Below are positions 47,996 through 56,944 of a DNA stretch of 64,000 nucleotides, in pieces; the first letter of the stretch is position 1; every line of letters begins with the position of its first letter. This DNA is from Salinisphaera sp. LB1 (GTDB lineage: Bacteria; Pseudomonadota; Gammaproteobacteria; Nevskiales; Salinisphaeraceae). The notes beneath the pieces are model-generated. The model was not told the origin of the DNA and did not search any database. It saw nothing but the letters and a program-made list of their open reading frames with translations. Location: NCBI RefSeq assembly GCF_003177035.1, contig NZ_CP029488.1, forward strand, positions 1 through 64,000. Direction: 5' to 3'. The position numbers were made by a program, and so were the translations under genes.

Positions 47996-50957
47996 CACGC
48001 TCGAATGGTCCTGTAGCGACGCCGGCATTCGGTTTACCCTAAGCTCGGCTGATGGCCCGGTTCCCGTTTCTCTCTGGGCACGCGCCGATCCGCTCACGGT
48101 CGAGGGACAAAAGGCGAACGTCGCCCCACTCACGGCTACAATTGAGCGGACCGTTACGGATAAAAGGGACGCGGAGGAGGTAACCGTAAGCCACGACGAG
48201 ATCGAAGCGCTGGGTGAAGCACAGCTAGCGCAGCTTGGCTTGCCGACGGCCGCCCCGCTCAGAATTCGTCTGCGAGGCCGAGGCGTCCTCACCACCGGCG
48301 ATTTTCGCTTTGAGTATCAGCTGGTGCGCCATAACGGACAGCCTCTCATGGGAGTTCGACGTACCGGAGCGATCATGCATGCGGGGCGTGAGCGACACAC
48401 GCTTCTCTATCCTCTTCACTCGATACTCAGCGAGATCGACGCCTTCAACGAGACCGCCGAATCTGCCGATGCTGAAAAGCGGCTTTTCCACTGGGCACGT
48501 CTCAAGGAGCTGCTACCCGAATCAGCCGAAGTGGACGGCCAACTGCGTACAATCAATGTCGTACGCGCCGATGCATTCACGCTGGATGCCAATTCCCGCG
48601 GCGAGATCGAGCCGATCCTGCGACACCGTCGTTCACAAGATCCGCGTTATCAGGTCGATGGCGGCGACGCCATGGATTCGGACGAGAACGCCGCGTTCGA
48701 ACCCGCCTTGCCGCCAGCCTCGCAAAAGAGCTTCGCCGAGCGCTTTCAGAGTGCATCGCGGGTCTCGCGACGCTATGTCACGCGCGATAACTGGTATATC
48801 GCGCTGCCGCCTGCCGTGGAACGGGCGTTGGAAGTCGTCAAGGACTACCAGCAGCGATCGCGTGGCGAACGCCTGGCTTTCATTGCCAATCCAAGGCGGT
48901 TTATCGCAGACGAACTCGGCGACGACGTATCGGCGGATCTACTGAATGAGATATTCGAGGAAACCCCCGAATTTCTGAGTCAGCGCGTCCGGTGCCTTGG
49001 CGAATGGCAGCCGAAGACGTTCGCCTACAGTTTGCCAAGTAAGAACGACTGGTTTCCCGACGAAGGTGCCTCGGGTGGGGTTCTGGTCGACTTCGGTAAC
49101 CAGCTTATTCCTGTATCAACTGCCGACGCGGAGCCTTTGCGGGCTCGTATGCAAGAAGCTCTCGATGCGGGCGCAGTGGAAATCGAGCATGGCGAATACC
49201 GCATACCAGTCTCCGAGGAGAGCCTGGAGCGAATCAAGGCCGCCACCGCCAAATATGAGGACACGGCCAGCGGTATTGGTCCGGAAGATGGCCCGTCGAA
49301 GCAGTCAGAATCCTCCGCCGATAGCTATTCACACGAAGAAACCGGCGGAACACAGCCCGAACCCGAACAAGATGCTCGAGTTCCTTTAATTGAAGACAAT
49401 CTCGAGGCCGTTGGATTTGACCATCGCCCACATCCCAAACGCGGCGAGCCGGGCGGATTACCCGCCGTTCTTCAGACGACCTCGCTCTATCCCCATCAGA
49501 AAGATGGCCTGCGGTGGCTTCAAGAGCACTGGGCCTGCGGCTCGAACGGCGCACTACTCGCGGACGATATGGGCCTCGGAAAAACACTGCAGACGCTCGT
49601 CTTTCTAGCCTGGGTACAGGAACAAAACGAACGGCGTACAGCCAGCCTCCCTTTTCTCGTCGTCGCCCCCACAGGTCTGCTGAAGAACTGGGAGGATGAG
49701 GAAAAGCGCCACCTCGCCCGTCCTGGGCTTGGCGAGCTTTGTTTCGCCTATGGCACGCGATTGAAAGAAATCGCTCAACTCCACAAACACGAGCGCAAAG
49801 AATTGTTTGCGCGTGCCGGCTGGGTCATGACGACCTACGAAACACTGCGCGACAAGATTCTCTTATTCGCCGATGTTCGTTGGGGGATCGCGGCATTTGA
49901 TGAAGTACAGAAGATCAAAAATCCGGTGTCGCTCACCCACGAAATGGCAAAGTCGGTGCACGCCGATTTCTTTCTAGCGTTAACCGGTACACCAGTCGAA
50001 AACCGTGTTTCCGACCTTTGGTCGGTCATTGATACTATAGCGCCGGGCCAGCTTCGCAGCTTGAAAGAGTTTCAGTCCCGTTACGAGACCGAAGTCAACA
50101 AGAGCGAGCCGGAAGTTGCTGCCAACCGAGTGGCCGAACTACGTGAGGCACTGCTGGAAAAATATCCGCCACCTCGTATTCTCAGGCGGATGAAAGAACA
50201 GCAGCTGACGGGGCTGCCTGCAAAGCATGTACACCCTCTCAAGGAGTCGATGCCAACGGAGCAGGCGGCAGCTTATGAGCATGTACTACAAACACTTCGT
50301 TCCAACGCTGAAAGGCGTTCAAGCGCGCTCATCGCCTTGCAAAATCTGCGAAAAGTAAGCTTGTCCCCGGACGATGTGACAAACGATGGACTCGACGACA
50401 ACACGATCAGACGGTCAGCCCGGCTCAATGCCACGGTTCGCGAGTTAGATCGAATTCGCGCGGCCGGTGAGAAAGCTCTCGTTTTCCTAGAATATCGAGC
50501 CTTTCAGGATCATTTGCTGGCCTTCTTGCAACGGCGTTACGACATGGAACGGCCTCCCAGCCGAATTAACGGCCAGACGACGGCCGCAAGGCGCAAGAAG
50601 ATTGTCGACGAGTTTCAAGCATCCCCTGAAAGCGAATTCAATGTGATAGTCCTCTCGCCCAAGGCTGCTGGTGTCGGACTGACACTTACTGCCGCGAACC
50701 ACGTCATTCATCTATCGCGATGGTGGAACCCGGCAGTCGAGGACCAGTGTACCGACCGCGTCTTTCGCATTGGCCAGAGCAAGCCGGTGCACGTCTATTA
50801 CCCTATGGCGATTCATCCAAGTTATCCGCAAACAAGCTTCGACACGAACCTAGACGCCTTACTTGAACGTAAGCGTTCTCTGAGCAGCGGACTGCTGACC
50901 CCAGCTGACGCCAGCAAGAAGGATCTGAACGACCTTCTTTCTCGAAGTCTCGGCTAA
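47988..50957 (+). CDS. zorD: Zorya type I protein ZorD (SNF2-like helicase/nuclease)
   Basis: 989 residues, GTG start inside the end of zorC (VTSTLEWSCSDAGIRF). The C-terminal half is a SNF2/Swi2 ATPase: LLADDMGLGKTLQTLVFL near residue 525 (Walker A), FDEVQKIKNP near 640 (DExx box), FLALTGTPVENRVSDLWSV near 665, and the second lobe with LSPKAAGVGLTLTAANHVIHLSRWWNPAVEDQCTDRVFRIGQ near 890-930. The N-terminal half is family-specific, with an acidic linker near 430-465. ZorD is the effector that degrades or remodels invading DNA. It is complete and has no frameshift. Confidence 0.92.
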   Translation: MTSTLEWSCSDAGIRFTLSSADGPVPVSLWARADPLTVEGQKANVAPLTATIERTVTDKRDAEEVTVSHDEIEALGEAQLAQLGLPTAAPLRIRLRGRGVLTTGDFRFEYQLVRHNGQPLMGVRRTGAIMHAGRERHTLLYPLHSILSEIDAFNETAESADAEKRLFHWARLKELLPESAEVDGQLRTINVVRADAFTLDANSRGEIEPILRHRRSQDPRYQVDGGDAMDSDENAAFEPALPPASQKSFAERFQSASRVSRRYVTRDNWYIALPPAVERALEVVKDYQQRSRGERLAFIANPRRFIADELGDDVSADLLNEIFEETPEFLSQRVRCLGEWQPKTFAYSLPSKNDWFPDEGASGGVLVDFGNQLIPVSTADAEPLRARMQEALDAGAVEIEHGEYRIPVSEESLERIKAATAKYEDTASGIGPEDGPSKQSESSADSYSHEETGGTQPEPEQDARVPLIEDNLEAVGFDHRPHPKRGEPGGLPAVLQTTSLYPHQKDGLRWLQEHWACGSNGALLADDMGLGKTLQTLVFLAWVQEQNERRTASLPFLVVAPTGLLKNWEDEEKRHLARPGLGELCFAYGTRLKEIAQLHKHERKELFARAGWVMTTYETLRDKILLFADVRWGIAAFDEVQKIKNPVSLTHEMAKSVHADFFLALTGTPVENRVSDLWSVIDTIAPGQLRSLKEFQSRYETEVNKSEPEVAANRVAELREALLEKYPPPRILRRMKEQQLTGLPAKHVHPLKESMPTEQAAAYEHVLQTLRSNAERRSSALIALQNLRKVSLSPDDVTNDGLDDNTIRRSARLNATVRELDRIRAAGEKALVFLEYRAFQDHLLAFLQRRYDMERPPSRINGQTTAARRKKIVDEFQASPESEFNVIVLSPKAAGVGLTLTAANHVIHLSRWWNPAVEDQCTDRVFRIGQSKPVHVYYPMAIHPSYPQTSFDTNLDALLERKRSLSSGLLTPADASKKDLNDLLSRSLG

Positions 50958-50987
50958 CGAGTAGGGCCGATTCTGGCGACATATCCT

Positions 50988-52348
50988 GGCTCTTCTGCAC
51001 TGACATGCGCTAGAGAGGGATGACTGCCGCCGACAAATCCGTTTCAATACAAGCTCCTACACAAATACAGAAGGGGTTTGTAGATGGCGGCAACCATCCC
51101 AAGTTGGATTGTTGGTCTGCGCGGGCAGTGCGTCAAGGGCGTGGCGTGGGACGAAGCTCGTGGCACGCTGGTGTTTCACTGCGACCGCGATCGCCGCTTC
51201 GTGCCGGTGGATCACCGGAGCGGCGCACGAGGCACCGTCAATCGACGGCTGCGTCGCGAGGTTCAGGATCTGCCGATCTGGGGCCGCTCAGTGACGCTCT
51301 CGATCGCGTACTGTCAGCTCAAGATCGGGGCGACGGATCGCCGTATGGAACGGCTGTCGTTCGTCGAGCCCGGCCATGGCTTCACACGCCGCTATGCGCG
51401 GTTTGTCAGCCAACTGGCTCGGCATATCAGCATCGCCGCCGTCGCGGCTTACACCGGCCTGGCGTGGCGTACGGTCAAGGCTATGGACGAACGGGCGTTG
51501 ACGCGTGATCTGCCGGCTCTGGATCCTGGCGCACTGACCGGCCTGCGGCATCTGGGCGTCGACGAGGTCGCCCGCGCCAAGGGCCATGATTATCTGACCA
51601 TCGTCTACGACCTCGAGTCCGGCGATCTGGTATGGGTCACCGAGGGCCGTCGCAAGGCCGGCCTGACGGCGTTTTTCGATCAGCTCGATGAGCCCGTTGC
51701 CCAGGGCATCGAGGCCGTAGCCATGGATATGTGGAAGCCCTTTGAACAGGCGGTGGCCGAGGCGTTGCCGAACGCCGCCATCGTCTTCGATCGCTTCCAT
51801 GTCATGCAGCAGTATTCGAAGGTGATCGATACCGTCCGCCGAACCGAGTTCAAGCGGGCAACCCACGCCGACAAGCAGGTCTTGGTTGGCAGCCGTTATC
51901 TGCTGCTCAAAAACGCCGAACGCTTGAGCGATAGCCAGGCCGCGCGACTCGATCGGTTGCTCGCCGTCAATGGCCCGCTCAACGCAGTCTATGCCTTGAA
52001 AGAACAGCTCCAGCAACTGTGGCACGCCCCAGCGAGCTTCACCGTCATGGGCCAGCGCCTGGATGCCTGGTGTGCCTTGGCCGAGGCCACCGGGCTGGCC
52101 CCCATGAAACGCTTCGTGGCGATGCTACAGCGGCATCGCACCGGGATCTGCAACTACGCGGCCCACCCCATCACCACCGCCCGACTCGAAGGCGGCCACG
52201 TCGCGATCGGGTTGATCCGTAAACGCGCTCGCGGACTGCTCGATACCGAATACTTCAAACTCAAAATCCGGCAAAGCGCAACGCCCGAACCACCCCTTGG
52301 CCTGTACGCTCTGACCGGATGATTGGCTCAAACCATGTCACAAGAGCC
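50988..52348 (+). mobile_element. ISL3-family element, second copy, with CATATCCT duplication
   Basis: Same 1361 bp and ends as the copy at 11953-13313, flanked by the perfect 8-bp repeat CATATCCT at 50980-50987 and 52349-52356. It sits 30 bp after zorD and spared that gene. Confidence 0.96.
51084..52322 (+). CDS. ISL3-family transposase, second copy
   Basis: 412-residue protein identical in sequence to the one encoded at 12049-13287, with the same DDE landmarks (GVDEVARAKGHDY, FDRFHVMQQYSK, RLEGGHVAIGLIRKRA). Intact and presumably active. Confidence 0.95.
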   Translation: MAATIPSWIVGLRGQCVKGVAWDEARGTLVFHCDRDRRFVPVDHRSGARGTVNRRLRREVQDLPIWGRSVTLSIAYCQLKIGATDRRMERLSFVEPGHGFTRRYARFVSQLARHISIAAVAAYTGLAWRTVKAMDERALTRDLPALDPGALTGLRHLGVDEVARAKGHDYLTIVYDLESGDLVWVTEGRRKAGLTAFFDQLDEPVAQGIEAVAMDMWKPFEQAVAEALPNAAIVFDRFHVMQQYSKVIDTVRRTEFKRATHADKQVLVGSRYLLLKNAERLSDSQAARLDRLLAVNGPLNAVYALKEQLQQLWHAPASFTVMGQRLDAWCALAEATGLAPMKRFVAMLQRHRTGICNYAAHPITTARLEGGHVAIGLIRKRARGLLDTEYFKLKIRQSATPEPPLGLYALTG

Positions 52349-52738
52349 CATATCCTACGTCTCGCGCTTCGCCGACACCTTACGGAAAGCTGCACAATTA
52401 ATCGAGGAAAGGCTCGCTCATGCGGGCCTTGCGACGTGACGCTAAATCAAATAATCGACGTAACGGAAAAATACTTGGCCTCGCACCCTGCCCCCCTGAG
52501 CGCTGCGCCTATACCGCTTCCTATGTCACGCTTAACGCAATCAAACCCACGAGTCTCCGGTAAACCCGGGGCGGTTCAATGTCGTCAAACAACGAGAGAT
52601 AGGTTCATCCCTGACCTTCACAGAATTGCCCTTGCGCCAGCGTATCCGAGTCGCACCGCTGTCGTCTGCTGACTGCCTTCCCACAGACGCCGGTTTTTTA
52701 GCCACCCGGCGCCACCAACGAGCAACCTGCGACCCGAG
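52349..52738. other. Junction region with scattered gene ends
   Basis: After the ISL3 copy, a short coding-like stretch (ISYVSRFADTLRKAAQLIEERLAHAGLA, plus strand from 52349) is soon broken by stops. Then comes an orphan IS3 right end (52541-52578), then non-coding sequence up to the truncated tadA. No complete gene is visible. Confidence 0.45.
52541..52578 (+). repeat. Orphan right end of the IS3-family element
   Basis: The 38 bases TCAAACCCACGAG through GGGGCGGTTCA equal the last 38 bases of the IS3 copy at 41230-42541, with no other IS3 sequence beside them. This is a footprint of a deletion or one-ended event that removed the rest of a fourth copy. Confidence 0.88.
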
Positions 52739-53098
52739 TCAACGAAAACCGAGCGGAAGGAATATGCAGACTCCGGACATCGACGCGGCGCTACGGGCAT
52801 GGACGATTGCGCCGGCACACATGACACAGGGCTCTAGCGTGCTGTACAGGGTGGCGCAGGACAACCGGTAATTCCCCGCCGCGGCGCAGGCCGCGCCGAT
52901 CGCCACCATCTCCGCGTGCGCGGTCGCATCGCTGGCTGCGATCCGGCCGTTGCGGCCACGGCCAAGTTCGACATCGCCCCGCACGACCACCGTACCGACC
53001 GGCACTTCGCCAACTACCGCACCCTCCGCGGCCAGACCGATCGCGCCGCGCATCCAGCGCAGGTCAGCATCGGGATCGGCGGGCACGGCGTCGGTCAT
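52739..53098 (-). pseudogene. tadA: tRNA adenosine deaminase TadA, C-terminally truncated
   Basis: The first about 100 residues are normal TadA: a zinc-binding HAEM motif (ATAHAEMVAIGAACAAAGNYRL) and the PCxxC motif (STLEPCVMCAGAIVHAR). After HARSAA the frame enters unrelated sequence (SMSGVCIFLPLGFR) and stops at 120 residues, against about 150 or more for the family. The enzyme makes inosine at tRNA position 34 and is essential in E. coli. The missing C-terminal helices help bind tRNA. A complete copy probably exists elsewhere, unless this enzyme is dispensable. Confidence 0.85.
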
Positions 53099-53130
53099 GA
53101 CAGGCGAATGACTCACCGGTCGGGCGCTTA

Positions 53131-54033
53131 TTATGCCGGCTCGATACCCAGCGTTCGCGCCAGCGACTCGAGTTCGCCCTGCAGGAAATCCAGGCACAGG
53201 CGAACACGCGGGGCCAGATAGCGGCGATGGGCATAAATGGCGTGGATATCGGCACCCGGCATGGGGCAGTCGTCGAGCACCGTGGCCAAGCGCCCGGCCG
53301 CGATATCCTCGGCCACGTCCCAGATCGACTTGCACACCAGCCCGGCGCCGGCGGTGGCCCAGCGATGCGCGGTGCGCCCGTCGTTGCAGGAGAGTCGACC
53401 TCCCACACGTACCGAGCGGCCGTCGGCGAACGACCATTCGTTGCGCGGCGGATCGCCCATGACGATGCATTCGTGCTGTGCCAGCTCGTCGATGGTTCGC
53501 GGGTGTCCGTAGCGCGCCAGATAGGCCGGCGCACCACAGATCACGCGTCGGTTCGGCGCCAGGCGGCGCGCGATCAGATTGGAATCGGCGAGCGCGCCGA
53601 ATCGCACGGCGACATCGATGCCCTCCTCGGTCAAGTTCACGCGGGCATCGCCGGCATGCAGATGGATTGCCAACTCGGGATGCATCGCCGCAAGACGTTC
53701 GAGCAACGGTGCGAGCCGGTCGGCGAAGGCCACCGTGGTGGTGATCCGGAGCCGACCTGCTGCGCGGCGTGTTTCGCCCATGGCTTCGGCGTCGGCGGCC
53801 TCGATATCGGCCAGAATCTGTTCACAGCGATGCAGGTAACGGGCGCCTTCATCGGTCAACGACAGACGGCGCGTGGTGCGATGCACGAGCCGCGTGTTCA
53901 ATCGGCGTTCCAGGGCCGACAGCCGCCGGCTCACCACCGCGGTTGACAACCCCAGCGCACGAGCCGCGGCCGCCAGACTGCCCGATGCCCCGATCTGGAC
54001 GAAGGTCCGCATTTCCTTGCCAGCGTCGGCCAC
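53131..54033 (-). CDS. LysR-family transcriptional regulator
   Basis: 300-residue regulator. The N-terminal winged helix-turn-helix (MRTFVQIGASGSLAAAARALGLSTAVVSRRLSALERRLNTRLVHRTTRRLSLTDEG, residues about 8-63) is followed by the effector-binding domain (GRLRITTTVAFADRLAPLLERL and so on). It belongs to the CrgA/DsdC-like group common beside oxidoreductase genes. It runs opposite to the VOC and SDR genes at 54242-55744, which are candidates for its regulon. The start ATG is at 54033; no strong ribosome site stands out. Confidence 0.93.
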   Translation of the reverse strand: MADAGKEMRTFVQIGASGSLAAAARALGLSTAVVSRRLSALERRLNTRLVHRTTRRLSLTDEGARYLHRCEQILADIEAADAEAMGETRRAAGRLRITTTVAFADRLAPLLERLAAMHPELAIHLHAGDARVNLTEEGIDVAVRFGALADSNLIARRLAPNRRVICGAPAYLARYGHPRTIDELAQHECIVMGDPPRNEWSFADGRSVRVGGRLSCNDGRTAHRWATAGAGLVCKSIWDVAEDIAAGRLATVLDDCPMPGADIHAIYAHRRYLAPRVRLCLDFLQGELESLARTLGIEPA

Positions 54034-54241
54034 CGCGATCTCGTCTTTGTGTTTGATGCAACATTACATTGCTTGCGCGGGCTCTTCACGCCACGCGGCG
54101 CAAGACTTACTGTCGGCGCCTCGGCCATCAATACAAGCAGGCGCCGTTCATGGCATCGCTGGCACAAATCCGGGTTCGGGGCATCGGCGAGGCGATGGCC
54201 CGTCGCAGCGCCGAGTCAGGTGACGCGGTGACCATCCCCTG

Positions 54242-54634
54242 ATGGTTGCGCTCGACCACGTCACCCTGCGTACGGACGCGCTCAAGGCGACGCGCGATTT
54301 CTTCATCGCCCTGCTCGACTTGACCGTCGGCTATCGGCCGGATTTCGGTTTCCCCGGCTACTGGCTGTATGCCGGCGACCGCCCGATCGTGCATCTGATC
54401 TCCGGCCCCGGCGGCGCAGCCGAGCGCGATGCCGAAACCATCGACCACACGGCTTTTATCGTCGACGACTATGCCGCCACTCGCGACCGGCTTGAGGCCA
54501 TGGGCCTGCAGTATTCACCGCAGGACCTGCCGGAACTTGGCGAACAACGGCTGTTCACGTTCACACCAACCGGGATTCTGATCGAACTGGTCGCGTGCAG
54601 CCCCGGCGGGCTCGCGAACAATCCCCATGCCTAG
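54242..54634 (+). CDS. VOC-superfamily (glyoxalase/dioxygenase-like) protein
   Basis: 130 residues with one paired beta-alpha-beta-beta-beta module: VALDHVTLRTDALKATRDFFIALLDLTVGYRPDFGFPGYWLY at the start and IDHTAFIVDDYAATRDRLEAMGL with FTFTPTGILIELVA at the end. Metal-ligand candidates are His in LDHV, His in IDHTAF and Glu in LIELVA. The substrate is unknown. It is followed 63 bp later by an SDR gene and probably forms an operon with it. Confidence 0.88.
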   Translation: MVALDHVTLRTDALKATRDFFIALLDLTVGYRPDFGFPGYWLYAGDRPIVHLISGPGGAAERDAETIDHTAFIVDDYAATRDRLEAMGLQYSPQDLPELGEQRLFTFTPTGILIELVACSPGGLANNPHA

Positions 54635-54697
54635 GCGGGCGACCAGCTGCCGGCACCGAACTTTCATTCACGATCTACTTCGAACAAGGACTGCTTC

Positions 54698-55744
54698 ATG
54701 AGTTTCGATCAACCCACCGCCCTCGTGGCTGGCGCAGGCGGCATCATCGGCGATGCCACCGCGCGCGAACTTGCCGACCAGGGTTGGCGCGTGCGCGCCC
54801 AGGGCCGCCGTGCCGTGCCCGATTTCGACACCGTCACGGCCGATCTCACCGATCCCGCGGCGACCCGCGACGCCCTGAAAGACGCCGCCGACACCACCCA
54901 TCTGTTCTATGCCGCGCTCAACCCGGACGACGATCTCGCCGTCGAGGCCGAGCGCAACGGGCGCATGCTGGGCAATCTTCTGGATGGCCTGGACGCTGTC
55001 GGCGCGCCGTTATCGCGCGTGGTCATCTATCAGGGTTTCAAGATCTACGGCATTCATCTGGGCGCGAAGGTGCGCACGCCCGCGCGCGAATCCGATCCGC
55101 CGCACATGCCGCCCAATATCTACCAGGCGCAGGAGGCCCAGCTGAAACAACGCGCCGAAAAAGCCGCCTGGGATTATGTCGCGCTGCGCCCGGACGTGGT
55201 GGTCGGCGATGTCTACGGCAACCCGATGAACATTGCTCTGGTGATCGGTGTGTATGCCGAGATTTCCCGCGCGCTGGGTATTCCGCTGCGTTTTCCGGGT
55301 ACGGACCAAGCGTACTCGCAGATGGTCCAGGCCTGCGATTCGCGGCTGCTGGCCCGAGCCAGCCTGTGGGCGGCAAATGAAGCCCCAGGCGGCGAGGCCT
55401 ATAACGTGACCAACGTGGATACCTTCCGCTGGGAACGGATCTTCGAGGATGTGGCGAAGCATCTGGGCATGACATTCGCGCATCCGGTCCCGCTCACTCT
55501 CAGCGAGCACATGGCCGACAAGGCCGACCTCTGGCGTGAACTTGCCGATCGGCATGATCTGGTCGAACCCGATCTCCACAAATTGGTCGGCTGGGGCTTC
55601 GGCGATTTCATCTTCAACACCGAGACCGACGTGGTCTCGGATACCAATAAGATCTATCAGGCCGGCTTCACCGAGCGCATGGACTCGTCGGTATCCATTC
55701 TGGCAGCCATCGACGGGCTCAAGGCACGCCGGGTCATTCCGTAG
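54698..55744 (+). CDS. SDR-family oxidoreductase, PRISE-like (progesterone 5-beta-reductase/iridoid synthase type)
   Basis: 348 residues. The nucleotide-binding motif GAGGIIGDATARELADQGW is near residue 12. The PRISE-type segment VVIYQGFKIYGIHLGAKVRTPARESDP lies near 105-135, with the Lys and Tyr that act in reduction of enones. It continues with YVALRPDVVVGDVYGNPMNIALVIGVYAEI and GEAYNVTNVDTFRWERIFEDVA. The family reduces activated C=C bonds with NADPH; the substrate here is not known. The neighbouring LysR and VOC genes suggest a small catabolic or detoxifying unit. Confidence 0.88.
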   Translation: MSFDQPTALVAGAGGIIGDATARELADQGWRVRAQGRRAVPDFDTVTADLTDPAATRDALKDAADTTHLFYAALNPDDDLAVEAERNGRMLGNLLDGLDAVGAPLSRVVIYQGFKIYGIHLGAKVRTPARESDPPHMPPNIYQAQEAQLKQRAEKAAWDYVALRPDVVVGDVYGNPMNIALVIGVYAEISRALGIPLRFPGTDQAYSQMVQACDSRLLARASLWAANEAPGGEAYNVTNVDTFRWERIFEDVAKHLGMTFAHPVPLTLSEHMADKADLWRELADRHDLVEPDLHKLVGWGFGDFIFNTETDVVSDTNKIYQAGFTERMDSSVSILAAIDGLKARRVIP

Positions 55745-55805
55745 ACCGATTGAAAAACGCTCATGTGCATGACCCGCGACGAACTGCATGCGGCAGGCAC
55801 ACGGT

Positions 55806-55840
55806 ATCAGCTACGGCCCGCTCTGCGGGCCATAGCTGAT
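55806..55840. terminator. Bidirectional stem-loop between the SDR gene and the resolvase remnant
   Basis: ATCAGCTACGGCCCG and CGGGCCATAGCTGAT form a 15-bp stem with one mismatch around CTCTG. It lies between convergent genes and is followed by TTGT. It is probably a shared terminator. Confidence 0.65.
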
Positions 55841-55879
55841 TTGTCAGTCGCGCGGAGTGGGATCAGCAAATGGGGGCCT

Positions 55880-56437
55880 TGTCAGGCGGTCGTTTGCTGC
55901 GCCGCCTTCACATAGGCGTAAAGCGTTGGCTTGGAAATACCCATCATCGTGCAGATTCTGGCGATCGACAGTTGTTTTTCGTGGCAGAGCTTGACCGCCA
56001 ATGCCCGCTTGTCTTGATCGAGCACGGGCGGCGCCCGGGCGACTCCGGGCTGCCGTCAATCCCGCCTGCGTGCGCTCACGCACGAGATTGCGCTCGAATT
56101 CGGCGATCGCCCCAAACAGATGGAACATGAGCTTGCCGGCGGGCGTCGCGGTATCGATGGCTTCGTGCAAGCTCCATAGGCCCGCCTGCTGTTCTTCCAG
56201 ATAACCGACCCAGGCAGTGAGATCCTTGAGCGATCGACCCAGTCGGTCGAGCCGCCAGACCACCAGGGTGTCACCTGCGCGCAGCTGCTCCTTGACCTTC
56301 TCCAATCCGGGTCGCGCGGCAACTGAACCGGAGATCGTGTCGACGAACACTTTCTCGCAGCCAGCTTCGGTCAGCGCATCCCGCTGAAGGTCGAGATTCT
56401 GTTCGAGCGTCGATACGTGCGCGTAGCCGATTTTCAT
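55880..56437 (-). pseudogene. Serine resolvase (Tn3-type), frameshifted before its helix-turn-helix
   Basis: The N-terminal catalytic domain is well preserved: MKIGYAHVSTLEQNLDLQRDALTEAGC (Ser in the VST motif), VVWRLDRLGRSLKDL, and FHLFGAIAEFERNLVRERTQAGL. A frameshift near 56045 moves the C-terminal helix-turn-helix (KRALAVKLCHEKQLSIARICTMMGISKPTLYAYVKAA) into another frame ending near 55880. One base would restore a protein of about 185 residues. Such enzymes resolve cointegrates or plasmid multimers. As sequenced it is inactive. Confidence 0.82.
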
Positions 56438-56944
56438 GAGGGGACCTTAGAGGGAAACCCGGGGGAGCATCAGTACAGAAACTCGCAAACGACGCTCTTT
56501 GATTGCCCGAGTCAATTTAACCAACGATATTCAACGGATCAGGCCGCTCTTCTCAACGCGGCCGGAGGCCGACAACGATGGGTAAACAAACCCTCGTTTT
56601 GTTGCCCGCACCCGCGGGGTGCAATCCGTGACCCGGCCGGGCTTTGCATCGCCTCTCGCGGGTTGAACCCCGCGCTTTGCTTCGCCGTTATGTTCATCGC
56701 ACTCTTCGCGATCACGACATCCGACGATATCCGGGCCAAAAGGAAGCGCAGACTCGAGCACGAACAGGACAAGTCGTCCAGTCCGTCCCCGGATCAAATA
56801 CGGGATCCGCCGCGGCCGGCCCGGCTTTGCTGTCCGACAACACCCTCCCCGGTTTAGTCGCGCCGCTGTCGTCGCGACTGGCATGGGCCCGGCGATTACC
56901 GGTGCGTCTTGCGCCACGCTCTGTCGTCATCTTCCCGAGCGCCA
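56438..56944. other. Region upstream of the resolvase without a supported gene
   Basis: It probably contains the resolvase promoter and recombination (res) sites, which I cannot delimit by eye. Open frames on both strands are Arg/Pro-rich and lack start signals. Confidence 0.4.

Noticed and set aside
56531-56917. A 128-codon minus-strand frame upstream of the resolvase remnant
   Set aside because: Arg/Pro/Cys-rich with no start signal or motif; likely non-coding.
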